The position numbers were made by a program, and so were the translations under genes. Shown in pieces: positions 8,356 through 18,300 of a DNA stretch of 64,000 nucleotides. Source of the stretch: Ruminococcus flavefaciens. GTDB taxonomy: Bacteria; Bacillota; Clostridia; Oscillospirales; Ruminococcaceae. Where the stretch lies: positions 98,694 to 162,693 of the forward strand of contig SVNH01000005.1 in the NCBI GenBank assembly GCA_015067005.1. The letters run 5' to 3'. Position 1 is the stretch's first letter, and every line of letters starts with the position of its first letter. The notes under the pieces were generated by a model that ran no database searches, had not been told where the DNA came from, and saw only the letters and a program-made list of their open reading frames with translations.

Positions 8356-9075
8356 ATGTCTGCACAAATGGTATGCAGAAATGCTGCTCTTGGATATGAG
8401 GGACGTATAGTTGCAGAGAAACTGGATTTCACTATAAACAAAGGTGATTATCTGTGCATCCTCGGCGAGAACGGTTCCGGTAAAAGTACATTGATAAAAG
8501 CGATCTTAGGTATCAGACCGCAGGTCAGCGGCGAGATAGCATGGTGCGGCGACATCAAAAAGAATGAAGTAGGCTATCTTCCTCAGCAGACCGTTGTGCA
8601 GAAAGATTTTCCTGCTTCTGTTCGTGAGATAGTGCGTTCGGGATGTCTTGCAAAATGCGGGCTCCGTCCATTTTACAGCAGGGCTGAGAAAGAACTTGCT
8701 GAAAGCACTATGAAACAGCTTGAAATTGACAAGCTTGCAAAACGCTGCTACCGTGAGATTTCAGGCGGTCAGCAGCAAAGGGTACTGCTTGCAAGGGCAC
8801 TCTGCGCGACACGCAAAATGCTATTGCTGGATGAACCTGTTACAGGACTTGATCCTAAGGCTCAGACGGAACTCTACGAACTGATAGCCCACCTTAACCG
8901 GGAAGGCATAACTATAATCATGGTGTCTCACGATATAGTTTCGGCTGTTAAGTACGCTTCGCATATTCTGCATATCGGAGAAAGAAAACAGCTGTTTTTC
9001 GGGAAAACATCGGATTATTTGAAGAGTCCGCACGGAAAGCTTTTTATAGGATCGGAGATGATAGGAAATGAGTAA
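8356..9075 (+). CDS. znuC: Metal ABC transporter ATP-binding protein
   Basis: 239 residues from the ATG that follows the RBS GGAGGAAGG; the track's earlier start at 8302 adds 18 residues without an RBS and is not preferred. Walker A is GENGSGKSTL, the signature is ISGGQQQR, and Walker B is MLLLDEPVTGLD, with the switch His in MVSHD. It powers uptake through the permease encoded next, whose start it overlaps by 8 bases. Assignment to zinc follows from the adjacent binding protein. Confidence 0.9.
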   Translation: MSAQMVCRNAALGYEGRIVAEKLDFTINKGDYLCILGENGSGKSTLIKAILGIRPQVSGEIAWCGDIKKNEVGYLPQQTVVQKDFPASVREIVRSGCLAKCGLRPFYSRAEKELAESTMKQLEIDKLAKRCYREISGGQQQRVLLARALCATRKMLLLDEPVTGLDPKAQTELYELIAHLNREGITIIMVSHDIVSAVKYASHILHIGERKQLFFGKTSDYLKSPHGKLFIGSEMIGNE

Positions 9076-10006
9076 TATAGAAAAACTGCAATTCTACTTT
9101 GGCTTCTCTTATGTACGCTATGCGTTTATCGTAGGAATACTCATTGCACTGTGTTCATCTCTGCTTGGAGTTACCCTTGTGCTAAAAAGGTTTTCGTTCA
9201 TTGGCGATGGTCTTTCTCATGTTGCTTTCGGAGCAATGTCGTTTGCAGCAACGCTGCCTGTTATGATAAAGAAATACGCTCTTGCTATAAGCGGTGAGGA
9301 TAAGCTCAGTCCGCGTATGCAGAGCATAGTAAGCTGGATAGCTAAACTGAATGATATGTACATAATCCTGCCTGTTACGCTGATATGTGCAATACTTCTC
9401 CTGCGGACAGGTCAGAATACCAAGATCAAGGGGGATGCCGCAGTTGCTATGCTGTCTGTCGGAGCACTTGCGATAGGTTATCTGCTTATGAACCGTTATC
9501 CTTCCAGAGCAAATATCAGCGGTGATGTTTGCAGTACACTTTTTGGTTCGACTTCTATCATAACACTGAAACCGGAAGATGTAAGGCTTTGCATAGTGAT
9601 GTCGGTTATTGTCATAGTAACATATATAATGTTTTACAACAAGATATTTGCTGTCACATTTGATGAGAACTTCACCAATGCGACAGGCGTTAAGGCTGAT
9701 GCTTACAATCTGCTGATAGCGGTCATAACAGCGCTGATAATAGTGCTTGCAATGAATCTTGTAGGCTCGCTGTTAATATCAGCACTTATAATATTTCCTG
9801 CATTGTCTGCGATGAGAGTTTTCAAAAGCTTCCGGAGCGTTATAATATGCTCGGCAGTTGTCTCTGTTTTATGTGCAGCATTCGGGATCATATCATCAAT
9901 ACTTTTTTCAACTCCGGTAGGCTCAACTATTGTTGTAGCTGATCTTGCAGTATTCATATTGTTTTCACTAATATCGGTATTTATCGGTAAACTCAAAAAA
10001 AGCTAA
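9068..10006 (+). CDS. znuB: Metal ABC transporter permease
   Basis: 312 residues and strongly hydrophobic, with about eight predicted membrane segments. GDGLSHVAFGAMSFA is the conserved ABC-3 (ZnuB/MntB) coupling region. A longer loop than usual (KKYALAISGEDKLSPRMQS, ~residues 72-95) separates early helices and explains the length above ~270. It overlaps znuC by 8 bases and is followed after 12 bases by the lipoprotein gene, all one operon. Confidence 0.9.
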   Translation: MSNIEKLQFYFGFSYVRYAFIVGILIALCSSLLGVTLVLKRFSFIGDGLSHVAFGAMSFAATLPVMIKKYALAISGEDKLSPRMQSIVSWIAKLNDMYIILPVTLICAILLLRTGQNTKIKGDAAVAMLSVGALAIGYLLMNRYPSRANISGDVCSTLFGSTSIITLKPEDVRLCIVMSVIVIVTYIMFYNKIFAVTFDENFTNATGVKADAYNLLIAVITALIIVLAMNLVGSLLISALIIFPALSAMRVFKSFRSVIICSAVVSVLCAAFGIISSILFSTPVGSTIVVADLAVFILFSLISVFIGKLKKS

Positions 10007-10018
10007 AGAGGTGCTATC

Positions 10019-10558
10019 ATGAAAATAAAAAGTTTGATTTCGGTATTATCTGCGTCGCTTGTATTCCTTACGGGATGCGGCAGTACTTCTTCTGCAACAG
10101 GCGGAACTATTGAAAGCTATCAGGCAAGTCTTACTGTTGCCGATACGACTGAGTATATGTCTGCTACGATGCCGGACAGCAGTGATGGCGAAATAGATAT
10201 TGACCTCACCAAGCTTGATGCCAATATGGTCTACGCTCAGGTAGCCGATATGGTGAATAACAGCGATTCTTATCTCGGTAAGACAGTAAAGGTCAAAGGT
10301 CCGTTTTCTTACTTTCAGGAAGCGGATGGAAGAGAGTTTTTTGCTGTATTGATAAGTGATGCAACTGCCTGCTGTTCTCAGGGCATAGAGTTTGTTCTTG
10401 ACGGCAGCTATTCATACCCCGATGACTATCCGTCTATTGGTACTGAAATAACTGTTGTCGGTAAATTCAATTACTATATAGAGGATGATTTTTACACCTA
10501 TTGTCAGCTGCTGAATGCAGAGATGCAGGTAAATGACAAGCTTACATGGGAAAAGTGA
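10019..10558 (+). CDS. Lipoprotein with OB-fold-like domain, metal-operon member
   Basis: 179 residues with a lipobox (FLTGCGST) and a Ser/Thr-rich linker. A ~110-residue domain begins NNSDSYLGKTVKVKGPF, contains ISDATACCSQGIEFV and ends TVVGKFNYY...YCQL. This pattern (K-V-K-G, paired cysteines, G-x-F) resembles the C-terminal domain of YcgQ/DUF1980-type proteins, some of which are zinc-regulated; that is a resemblance seen by eye only. As last gene of the operon it may bind or chaperone the same metal at the cell surface. Function unknown. Confidence 0.75.
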   Translation: MKIKSLISVLSASLVFLTGCGSTSSATGGTIESYQASLTVADTTEYMSATMPDSSDGEIDIDLTKLDANMVYAQVADMVNNSDSYLGKTVKVKGPFSYFQEADGREFFAVLISDATACCSQGIEFVLDGSYSYPDDYPSIGTEITVVGKFNYYIEDDFYTYCQLLNAEMQVNDKLTWEK

Positions 10559-10565
10559 TACAATG

Positions 10566-10602
10566 ATAAAAGTCCGTGAGTGATGAACTCCCGGACTTTT
10601 AT
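10566..10602 (+). terminator. Rho-independent terminator (possibly bidirectional)
   Basis: ATAAAAGTCCG ... CGGACTTTTAT forms a long stem with an inner GAGT/ACTC pairing and U-rich ends on both sides. It closes the metal-uptake operon. Confidence 0.85.
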
Positions 10603-10624
10603 TATAAGCCGTGATTTTCGTATA

Positions 10625-10653
10625 TGGACAAAATTTGTGTTTTATGGTAAAAT
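10625..10653 (+). promoter_or_regulatory. Candidate promoter of the GTPase-NYN gene
   Basis: TGGACA, a 17-base spacer and TAAAAT lie just after the upstream terminator and ~37 bases before the gene. This makes the GTPase-nuclease gene an independent transcription unit. Confidence 0.6.
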
Positions 10654-10689
10654 GGTATCAGTCAGAATATTTGAGAGCGGAGCGTGAAT

Positions 10690-13245
10690 ATGAAAACGAT
10701 AACTGTTGGAATAACAGCCCACGTAGATTCCGGAAAGACCACACTTGCAGAAGCTATGCTTTACAAGAGCGGTAATATGAGAAAACTCGGCAGAGTTGAT
10801 AACGGGGATTCTGCACTTGATACAGATTCGATCGAAAGAGAAAGAGGTATTACTATATTCGCACATCAGGCTGAGTTTACAGCAGGTGATAAAAGGATAA
10901 TGCTTCTTGATACTCCCGGTCACGTTGATTTTTCAGCAGAAACAGAACGCGTTATGAGTGTTCTTGACTATGCTGTGCTTGTTATAAGCGGTACAGACGG
11001 AGTTCAGAGCCACACTTCAACTTTATGGAAGCTTCTTCGCAAGTATGAAGTTCCGGTGTTCATATTTGTCAACAAAATGGATCTTATTTCTGCCGACAGA
11101 AGCGCAGTCCTTGATGAACTTCGCCGGAGACTTTCCACAGACTGCTGTGATTTTTCCGGATCGGATGATGAGATATTTGAGAACACAGCAACCTGTTGTG
11201 AGGAACTCATGGAGAAGTATCTTGTCTCCGGAAAACTCAGTGATGCGGACATTGCAAAGGCTGTCTCACAGCGCAGGATATTTCCGTGCTGCTTTGGTTC
11301 GGCTCTGAAAATGGACGGGATAGAAGAATTCATCGGTGTACTGAGCAGATTTTCGTCAGAGCCGGAACGTTTGCAGTCTCTCGCATTAAAAGTCTATAAG
11401 ATCTCATATGATCCTAAGGGAACACGCCTGACTCATCTGAAAGTGAACGGCGGAAGTTTTTCAGTCAGGGACGAGCTTTCATATACAGATCAGGAAGGCA
11501 ATGAAGTTACCGAAAAGATAAGCTCTATTAGATTCTATTCCGGCGAAAAGTTCCGTACAGCTGAAAGTGCCGGAGCCGGTGAGATATGCGCCGTAACAGG
11601 TCTGAAAGGAACATACTCGGGGCAGGGTATAGGCAGCGAAAGGGATTCTGTCAGTGCAATGCTTGAACCTATCATGACGTATAAAGTCAAACTGCCTGAG
11701 GGGAGCAGTGTATATGACATCCTTGATGATCTCAGGAGACTTGAGGACGAAGATCCGCAGCTTCATATCGTATGGAACGAACAGCTGAGGGAGATACATA
11801 TTCAACTTATGGGAGCAGTGCAGCTTGAAGTCCTCGTTCAGCGCATTGAGATGAGGTATGGCTATAAAGTCAGCTTTGAGGACGGTGCTATAACTTACCG
11901 TGAGACTATCCGCAGCGCAGTTGAAGGCGTAGGTCATTATGAGCCGCTTAGGCATTATGCAGAGGTGCATCTTCTTATAGAGCCGCTTGAACGCGGAAGA
12001 GGACTTGTCTTTGCTTCCGACTGTCCTGAGGATGAACTTGACCGCAACTGGCAGCGTCTTATACTTACTCATCTGAAAGAGAAAACGCATTCGGGAGTTC
12101 TTACGGGTTCTCCTGTAACTGATATGAAGTTTACACTGAAGTCCGGACGCGCACACTTGAAGCATACCGAGGGCGGTGACTTCCGTCAGGCTACATACAG
12201 GGCGGTACGTCAGGGACTTCGCTCAGCAGAGAGCGTCCTGCTCGAACCATACTATGATTATGAGCTTGAGATACCGTCAGAGTGCGTAGGAAGAGCAATA
12301 TCTGATCTCCAGCATTTCGGGGCTGAATTTGGTCAGCCTGAAATGTCAGGAGAGATGTCAGTGATAAAAGGCAGCGCACCGGTTTCCGAGATCGGAGCTT
12401 ACCAGATGGAGGTCATCGGATATACAAGGGGCAGGGGAAGGCTGATATGTACCTTTTCCGGATACCGTGAGTGCCACGATGCTGAGCGCGTGATAGCTGA
12501 GATCGGCTATGACTGCGATGGTGATACTGAAAATACAGCTGATTCAGTGTTCTGTTCTCACGGAGCAGGCTATGTCGTTAAGTGGAATGAAGTTCCCGGG
12601 CATATGCATCTGCCTTCATGTATGACAAATAAGCTTCCGGAAGAAAAAACGGACTTTGCAAGAATACGCAGTTTCGCCGAGAAGACGGTCTCGGACGAGG
12701 AACTGATGGCGATATTTGAGCGCACCTACGGAAAGCTTGACCGTGATCCTCGAAGAGCCTTTAAAAAGACTAAAGCAGTTCAGCCCGATACCTCCAAAGT
12801 AAAGCTGCCGGAACATGAAGGACCTGATTATCTGCTTGTTGATGGCTACAATATAATTTTCGCATGGGATGAACTAAAAAATACAGCCGCAGAGAATCTT
12901 GATGCAGCAAGGGCAGAGCTGATAAACATGATGTGCAGCTATCAGGGATGTACCGGATATGAGGTAATAATAGTATTTGATGCTTACAAGGTCAAGGGCA
13001 AACACCGTGATATTGAAAAGTTTTATAACATCAGCATCGTTTATACCAAAGAGTCCGAAACGGCAGACAGCTATATCGAGCGTGTTTCGCATGAACTCTC
13101 AAAGAAGCACAGGGTATTGGTAGCTACCTCTGATGGACTTGAACAGATGATAATACTCGGCAACGGTGCGATGAGAATGACAGCCGCTGAACTCTACATG
13201 AGGTATAAGGCTGCCGGAGAAGCTATGAAGGAATACATGAAGTAA
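10690..13245 (+). CDS. TetM/EF-G-like translational GTPase fused to a C-terminal YacP/Rae1-like NYN nuclease domain
   Basis: 851 residues from ATG 10690, preferred because GGAG lies 7 bases upstream; the track's GTG at 10684 is too close. GTPase motifs are AHVDSGKTT (G1), RGITIFAH (G2), DTPGHVDF (G3) and NKMD (G4). EF-G domains II-V follow, with GVGHYEPLRHYAEVHL in domain IV, closer to EF-G than to the tetracycline-protection loop of TetM. After a linker, residues ~713-845 are an NYN/PIN-like domain: LLVDGYN (Asp718), VFDAYKVKG, SETADSYIE, VATSDGLEQ, all acidic positions expected of YacP-type nucleases. Rae1 (YacP) of Bacillus cuts mRNA in the ribosomal A site, so the fusion suggests a GTPase that delivers a nuclease to ribosomes. 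Tetracycline resistance is not supported by sequence alone. Confidence 0.88.
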   Translation: MKTITVGITAHVDSGKTTLAEAMLYKSGNMRKLGRVDNGDSALDTDSIERERGITIFAHQAEFTAGDKRIMLLDTPGHVDFSAETERVMSVLDYAVLVISGTDGVQSHTSTLWKLLRKYEVPVFIFVNKMDLISADRSAVLDELRRRLSTDCCDFSGSDDEIFENTATCCEELMEKYLVSGKLSDADIAKAVSQRRIFPCCFGSALKMDGIEEFIGVLSRFSSEPERLQSLALKVYKISYDPKGTRLTHLKVNGGSFSVRDELSYTDQEGNEVTEKISSIRFYSGEKFRTAESAGAGEICAVTGLKGTYSGQGIGSERDSVSAMLEPIMTYKVKLPEGSSVYDILDDLRRLEDEDPQLHIVWNEQLREIHIQLMGAVQLEVLVQRIEMRYGYKVSFEDGAITYRETIRSAVEGVGHYEPLRHYAEVHLLIEPLERGRGLVFASDCPEDELDRNWQRLILTHLKEKTHSGVLTGSPVTDMKFTLKSGRAHLKHTEGGDFRQATYRAVRQGLRSAESVLLEPYYDYELEIPSECVGRAISDLQHFGAEFGQPEMSGEMSVIKGSAPVSEIGAYQMEVIGYTRGRGRLICTFSGYRECHDAERVIAEIGYDCDGDTENTADSVFCSHGAGYVVKWNEVPGHMHLPSCMTNKLPEEKTDFARIRSFAEKTVSDEELMAIFERTYGKLDRDPRRAFKKTKAVQPDTSKVKLPEHEGPDYLLVDGYNIIFAWDELKNTAAENLDAARAELINMMCSYQGCTGYEVIIVFDAYKVKGKHRDIEKFYNISIVYTKESETADSYIERVSHELSKKHRVLVATSDGLEQMIILGNGAMRMTAAELYMRYKAAGEAMKEYMK

Positions 13246-13264
13246 GGAACAGTTATAAAAAACT

Positions 13265-13302
13265 AAGCCCGGAAACTGTAATAACAGCTTACGGGCTTTT
13301 GA
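13265..13302 (+). terminator. Rho-independent terminator
   Basis: AAGCCCG ... CTGT(aata)ACAG ... CGGGCTTTT forms an interrupted stem followed by a short U-run. It lies between the converging GTPase-NYN gene and the minus-strand EAL gene. Confidence 0.75.
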
Positions 13303-13320
13303 TATATCAGAAATCGTTAA

Positions 13321-15018
13321 TTATTTGATGTGCTTCAAGGAATATACCCTCATATCAAGACGTTTCTCAAATTCATCCAGCGGCAGAGGCTTATCGAATA
13401 AGTAGCCCTGAGCAAAATCGCAGTCATTATCCTTCAGCAATTGCAGCTGAGCAGCTGTTTCAACGCCCTCAACGATACATTCAAGACCGAGTTCCTTTGC
13501 CATAGCGACAACGTATTTGAACATGACGCTTCTTGCACTGTCCTTGGATTCGCCGTCCATAGGCAGGAAAATCCTGTCAACTTTTAGCACGTTCCACGGA
13601 ACTACACGGATAAGATTAAGGGAAGAATATCCCATGCCGAAATCGTCAACAGATGTGCATATATTCTGCTTCTGAAGTCCTTCAACGATACGTTTCAGAT
13701 CCTTGAATTCAACGTCGGTAGTAGTTTCAGTGAGTTCTATTTCTATGTATTCATGAGGTACATTGTGACGGTCGATTATCTCAATAAGGTTATCAAGAAG
13801 ATTAGGGTTTACGATATGTCTTCTTGAGAGGTTCACAGAAACACGTACAGCCCTTTTGCCTTCATCGAGCCATTTGCGGATATGAGAGCAGACAATGTCC
13901 AGCATATGGTAATCAAGCTTGCATATTTCATTCGTCTCTTCAAGGATAGTAATGAATTCCATAGGCGGAACGATCTTGCCTTCATGGAACCAGCGGCAAA
14001 GAGCTTCTGCGCCGCAGATCTCACCGGTATTAGTGTTGACCTTTGGCTGATAGAACACATGGAATTCGTTATTCTTCAATGCCTCAGGGAATATCTTCTG
14101 GATCCTCTTTGATTTTTCTTTATCAGTAAGTATAATATCCGAGAAGAATATGATATTGCCCTGAGCGGAGTTCCTTGCGATACGCAGCGAATACATGATA
14201 CTGCTCATTATGTCGTTAGGAACTCTGACTGCATAGCCGTCAGGTATCTGGAAAACACCGGCGCAGCAGGAGATATGAACGGTGCTTCCGCTGCTGTCGA
14301 CTACAATTATAGCTTCGTTGAGGTATTCAAGCAGATCCGGAAGGTCGCTCTGGTCGCATATACATACGAAAGTATCGCCGCCAAGGCGTGAGACAATACC
14401 GCCGTCACCTATTATTTTCTCAATATGGTCGTAGTGACTTTTTAGAACGGTATCGCCGGCAGTTCTGCCGAACTCCTCGTTAACAAAAGAGAAATGGCGA
14501 AGATTGTAGTTCAAAGCAACTTTGCCATTGAGTCCTCCCGGCTGACCTTTCCACAATATGTAATTGAAGAATCTGCGTATGTTCTTGAATCCCATATCGT
14601 CATTGAAAGCAAGTTCTTCTGCAATTACCTGAAGCCGGTTGCGGCATATAAAGGCAAGAGCAGTCCTCATAGTCAGATCGACCTTGAAGAGCTCTTCTTC
14701 GGTGAGAGGAGGTTCATCCTCGGACATATATACGGTCATAGTAGAGATAGACATAAGTCTGTTAACGAAACGGACTGTATGTACTGGTTTATCAGGAATG
14801 CCGAGATCGTAGCTTATCATTACCTCGCCTACACCGCGTTTTTCATCGGAAGGGGTGCGGTAAAAATGCGTTATGCCTTTTGAAAGGCGAAACATGGAAG
14901 ATATCTCATTGAGTAACGACTCTATCTGAGGAATATCCGGCTTCTGATTAACTATCTGAGTTAAAGAAGCAAGTTGCTCGTAAAGCTTGTAAAAGCGAAG
15001 CTCTCGTTCAGCGTTCAT
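13321..15018 (-). CDS. GGDEF(degenerate)-EAL cyclic-di-GMP phosphodiesterase
   Basis: 565 residues from the second ATG. The track's first ATG (15024) directly abuts the RBS GGAGGG, while the second sits 6 bases away. It has no membrane segment: an N-terminal sensory region (~1-130, fold unassigned), a GGDEF-type domain with the degraded motif RLGGDTF (near residue 213), and a C-terminal EAL domain. The EAL domain keeps AEAL (Glu338), VNLSRRH, IELTETT, DDFGMGYSSL, LKVDRIF and EGVET, all the metal and catalytic positions. It should hydrolyse c-di-GMP while the GGDEF part is inactive, perhaps binding GTP. It has its own promoter. Confidence 0.9.
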   Translation of the reverse strand: MNAERELRFYKLYEQLASLTQIVNQKPDIPQIESLLNEISSMFRLSKGITHFYRTPSDEKRGVGEVMISYDLGIPDKPVHTVRFVNRLMSISTMTVYMSEDEPPLTEEELFKVDLTMRTALAFICRNRLQVIAEELAFNDDMGFKNIRRFFNYILWKGQPGGLNGKVALNYNLRHFSFVNEEFGRTAGDTVLKSHYDHIEKIIGDGGIVSRLGGDTFVCICDQSDLPDLLEYLNEAIIVVDSSGSTVHISCCAGVFQIPDGYAVRVPNDIMSSIMYSLRIARNSAQGNIIFFSDIILTDKEKSKRIQKIFPEALKNNEFHVFYQPKVNTNTGEICGAEALCRWFHEGKIVPPMEFITILEETNEICKLDYHMLDIVCSHIRKWLDEGKRAVRVSVNLSRRHIVNPNLLDNLIEIIDRHNVPHEYIEIELTETTTDVEFKDLKRIVEGLQKQNICTSVDDFGMGYSSLNLIRVVPWNVLKVDRIFLPMDGESKDSARSVMFKYVVAMAKELGLECIVEGVETAAQLQLLKDNDCDFAQGYLFDKPLPLDEFEKRLDMRVYSLKHIK

Positions 15019-15055
15019 AATCATCCCTCCAAATCAATATAGTAGATTCATAGAT

Positions 15056-15084
15056 ATTATACAACATATACATTGAAAAATCAA
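15056..15084 (-). promoter_or_regulatory. Promoter of the EAL gene
   Basis: On the minus strand TTGATT, a 17-base spacer and TATAAT lie ~38 bases before the start codon. The -10 is perfect. The region from here to 15283 is AT-rich and holds a TGTACAA...TTGTACA inverted repeat (~15222-15252) that could be an operator; nothing else was recognised. Confidence 0.7.
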
Positions 15085-15282
15085 TAGTTAAAATGTTAAG
15101 GATTTGTGATTTGTTATAATTTTAGAATAATATGCTGCTTTGTCTGTGCGGGAATAATTGTATAACTGTCCTCGGAAAAAGATCACAGATCCGCATTAAA
15201 GGCTCGGTAATTTCGTTAATGTGTACAAGCATTTAACGCTGAGTTTGTACAATATGTGGTTTAAAAAACATGGCAGCGGAGA

Positions 15283-15311
15283 TTGAATTTTGTCCGGATT
15301 TGTGGTATAAT
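15283..15311 (+). promoter_or_regulatory. Promoter of the C1 peptidase gene
   Basis: TTGAAT, 17 bases, TATAAT with an upstream TGTGG. Its position downstream of the ORF track's first in-frame ATG (15270) shows that this ATG cannot be the real start and supports ATG 15339. Confidence 0.75.
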
Positions 15312-15338
15312 GGGAAAAACGGGCTGTGGAGGCGTAAT

Positions 15339-18300
15339 ATGAAGGGTATGATCAAACGAAATATCTCACTGCTGACGGCTGCTATTACAGCTGTTCTGCC
15401 GTGTACTCGCAATATAGGCGAGGTCGGAGCTGAACTTTCAGTAAGACCTTCGGTTGGACTGATCTCCGGCGATAATCTTGTAATACGTGGCAGCGCTTCT
15501 GAAAAGTATCTTGTCTCAGAGCCTGATAGTGCGCTTCCGGCTGTAAAGGAGTCTGCGGAGGATAAAACGGCAGACCTTCCTTCCGTATTCAGCCTTGCAG
15601 ATAAGGGGAAGATCACATCAGTGAAGGATCAAGGCGGATATGGGTTGTGCTGGGCGATGTCCTCGGCAGCTTGTGTGGAAGCGGACGTTATTGATTTTGT
15701 TCCGGATATTGATATTTCCGAGATGCATACAGGCTGTTTTGCAAATTATGATCCGGATGATCCGCAGGGGATTTACAGCAATATCGCAAAGGGTGAGAAC
15801 GGCTACGATGATTATCCTTCAGAGCTGCTCGATGCCGGCGGTTCATTTATAGAGGTTGTCAACCTCTGGTCGAAATGGCGTGGACCTGTCGCAGAGGATA
15901 GGCTGCCTTACGGCGAAACATCGGATATGTCTAATAAAAGGGTGAGAGAACGTCTCATGAATGAGGCGGACTATCACCTCAGCAGTGCTTTTATTTTTGA
16001 CTTTGATAAAGAGCGCTCTGACAGCGATGAGGTGAACAGGCGCATAAAGCAGATACTTCTCTCAGGAAAGCCTGTTGAAGCGGGTTATTATCAGAACAGC
16101 AAGTATATTGACAGGACACACATGGCAGTATACTCACAGAGATCTTCCAGACTTGCCAACCATTCCGTTATAATAATAGGATGGGATGACGATGTACCTG
16201 CTTCATGGTTCAAGGATACGCCGCAGGGCAATGGTGCATGGCTGATAAAGAACAGCTGGGGAACGGATTCCGCTAATGACGGATATTACTGGCTTTCTTA
16301 CTATGATACTTCGCTTTGTGATCTGGCTTATTATACCGTATCTGATAAAGACGATCATCAGTATAATCTGCGCTATAATACATACTATCCCGATCAGAAG
16401 CTAAGTGCGGATGATTCGGATGATGAAAATTCACCGGTATATGCAGCGAATGTGTTTGAGGCTTCTGAGACAATGATGATCGAAGCTGTCTCAACTTATT
16501 TTGCTGTTCCGGATACATATTATGAGGTCACATTATATACGGATCTCACGGACAGAACTGATCCTGTTTCGGGAACAGCATCGGCTTTAAAGTCTGGAAA
16601 ATGCGACTTGACAGGCTGCCTGACTATTGATCTTGACGATGCTGTATGCGTATCGGATGGCGAGACGTTCAGCGTTGTTGTGAAATACTATAATGATAAC
16701 GATAAATACTGTGCACCGGTCGAGGGATGTTTGTTTGCGGATGATAAGGAAACGGGAGAGCGTTCAACTATCCTCAGCAATTATAAGTTTGATATTTTCA
16801 GGGATAAAATGGATGCCGGAGTAAGCTATGTGAGCTCAGACCTTAAAGAGTGGACAGACACGCTTGAACTTGCTGAGGTATATGACGATGATACAAAGGA
16901 AGCTATATATAATATAATAGTAGATTCCATTTATGAAGGACTGCTTCCGGAAGACACTGCGCTTATGAAGAACGCGGACAACATGAAGGCAAATTTCAGA
17001 GAGATATTTGATTCTTCTGATATTGGCATAGCTGTCGGGAATTTTCCGATAGGGGTTCTTGGAAGCGATGTCGGAAAAGTAAGCTTTTCACAGATGTCCG
17101 GGCAGGTGAGCCCTGATGTTAAGATAGAATTGAAGAGCAATAATGGTGAACAGGTATACTATTCCGTCAATGACGGCGGATTCAGACCGTATACTGCTCC
17201 GATCGCAGTAACAGAGAAGATGTGTATAAAGGCGACTTCGGATAATGTTCACTATTATGAGCATGAGTATTATCCTGCTGTAACACAGATGAGTTCATTA
17301 ATGTATACTGACACAGAAAAGAGCAGTATATCAGGTGTGCTGAAAAATGTACACAAGAGCGCAAAGCGTACAGATAACGGCGATTACCTTATTGAGCTTT
17401 CGCCTTATGCCGAATCAACAGTAATATATGCTTACACAGGTGCGGAAATAGAGGAAAATCAGTACTCGATCAGCAGAAACGCAAAAAGTCAGGAGATACC
17501 TGTCGGATATGACGGGATCGATCTGCCGGTAGTTCTGAAAGATGAAAACGGTCATAACAGCGGGATAAGTATACATATAATAAGAAGACCGGTATCATTC
17601 GATACGGAAAAAGAGACTGTGACAGTACCGGAAGGCTGCAAATTAAGTATAGGCGAGAAAGAGTTCAGCTCCGGTGACAGTGTGAGCGAATATGCCGGTA
17701 TGACGCTCAAAGCAAGTATTGACGGAGAAAGCTATGAAGTCAGAGTTCCTGAACGTGCGAAAACTCCCGGTATGGAGATAGACTACCGTAATGAGTACGC
17801 CGGCAGCTTTTCAGAGGAACAGGCAAAACGAATCGAAATAGTCTGCGGTGACAAGGAAGAATACTCAGATAAAGACTACGTTTCGGCTTATGGAAGAATG
17901 GTCAGGAACGATAAGGGCGAACTCTCGATGCTGGTGATCCCGTCAGAAACCTTTTCTATCAGGGAAAAGAGCAGTGATGAAGCTTTTGCAAGCGAGGCTG
18001 TGACTGTAAGTATACCTGCAAGACCTTCCGCACCGGAAAAGCTTCCGAAAATGGTTTACGAGAGATCAAGCGGAATGCCGTCATTCGGCGGTGATAAACC
18101 TATTGAAGCGGGACGGATAGTTACATCAGTACCGGTAGACTGCGCTGATGATGGAAGAGAACTTGGTATCACAGATGAACAGCTTTCGTGCCGTCTGCTG
18201 GCAGAATATGTGCTTTCGGAGGAAAGTGACGGAAAAGTACAGACGGTCAGCTGGCTTGGTGTACCTTCTCCTGAGGTCGGAGTAGTATCGGCAGCAAGGT

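Noticed and set aside
11479-12165. 228-residue antisense ORF within the GTPase gene
   Set aside because: Lies entirely opposite a conserved GTPase region, has no RBS and no recognisable motif.
10690-12800. Tetracycline resistance determinant
   Set aside because: The GTPase resembles TetM/EF-G generally, but domain IV looks EF-G-like and the NYN fusion points to another role; resistance cannot be claimed from sequence.
15180-15260. Possible operator or riboswitch before the C1 peptidase
   Set aside because: Only a spaced TGTACAA/TTGTACA repeat was seen; too little to call a regulatory RNA or a named operator.
15270-15338. Upstream start of the C1 peptidase as given in the ORF track
   Set aside because: The promoter -10 lies downstream of that ATG, and the signal peptide and RBS fit ATG 15339.
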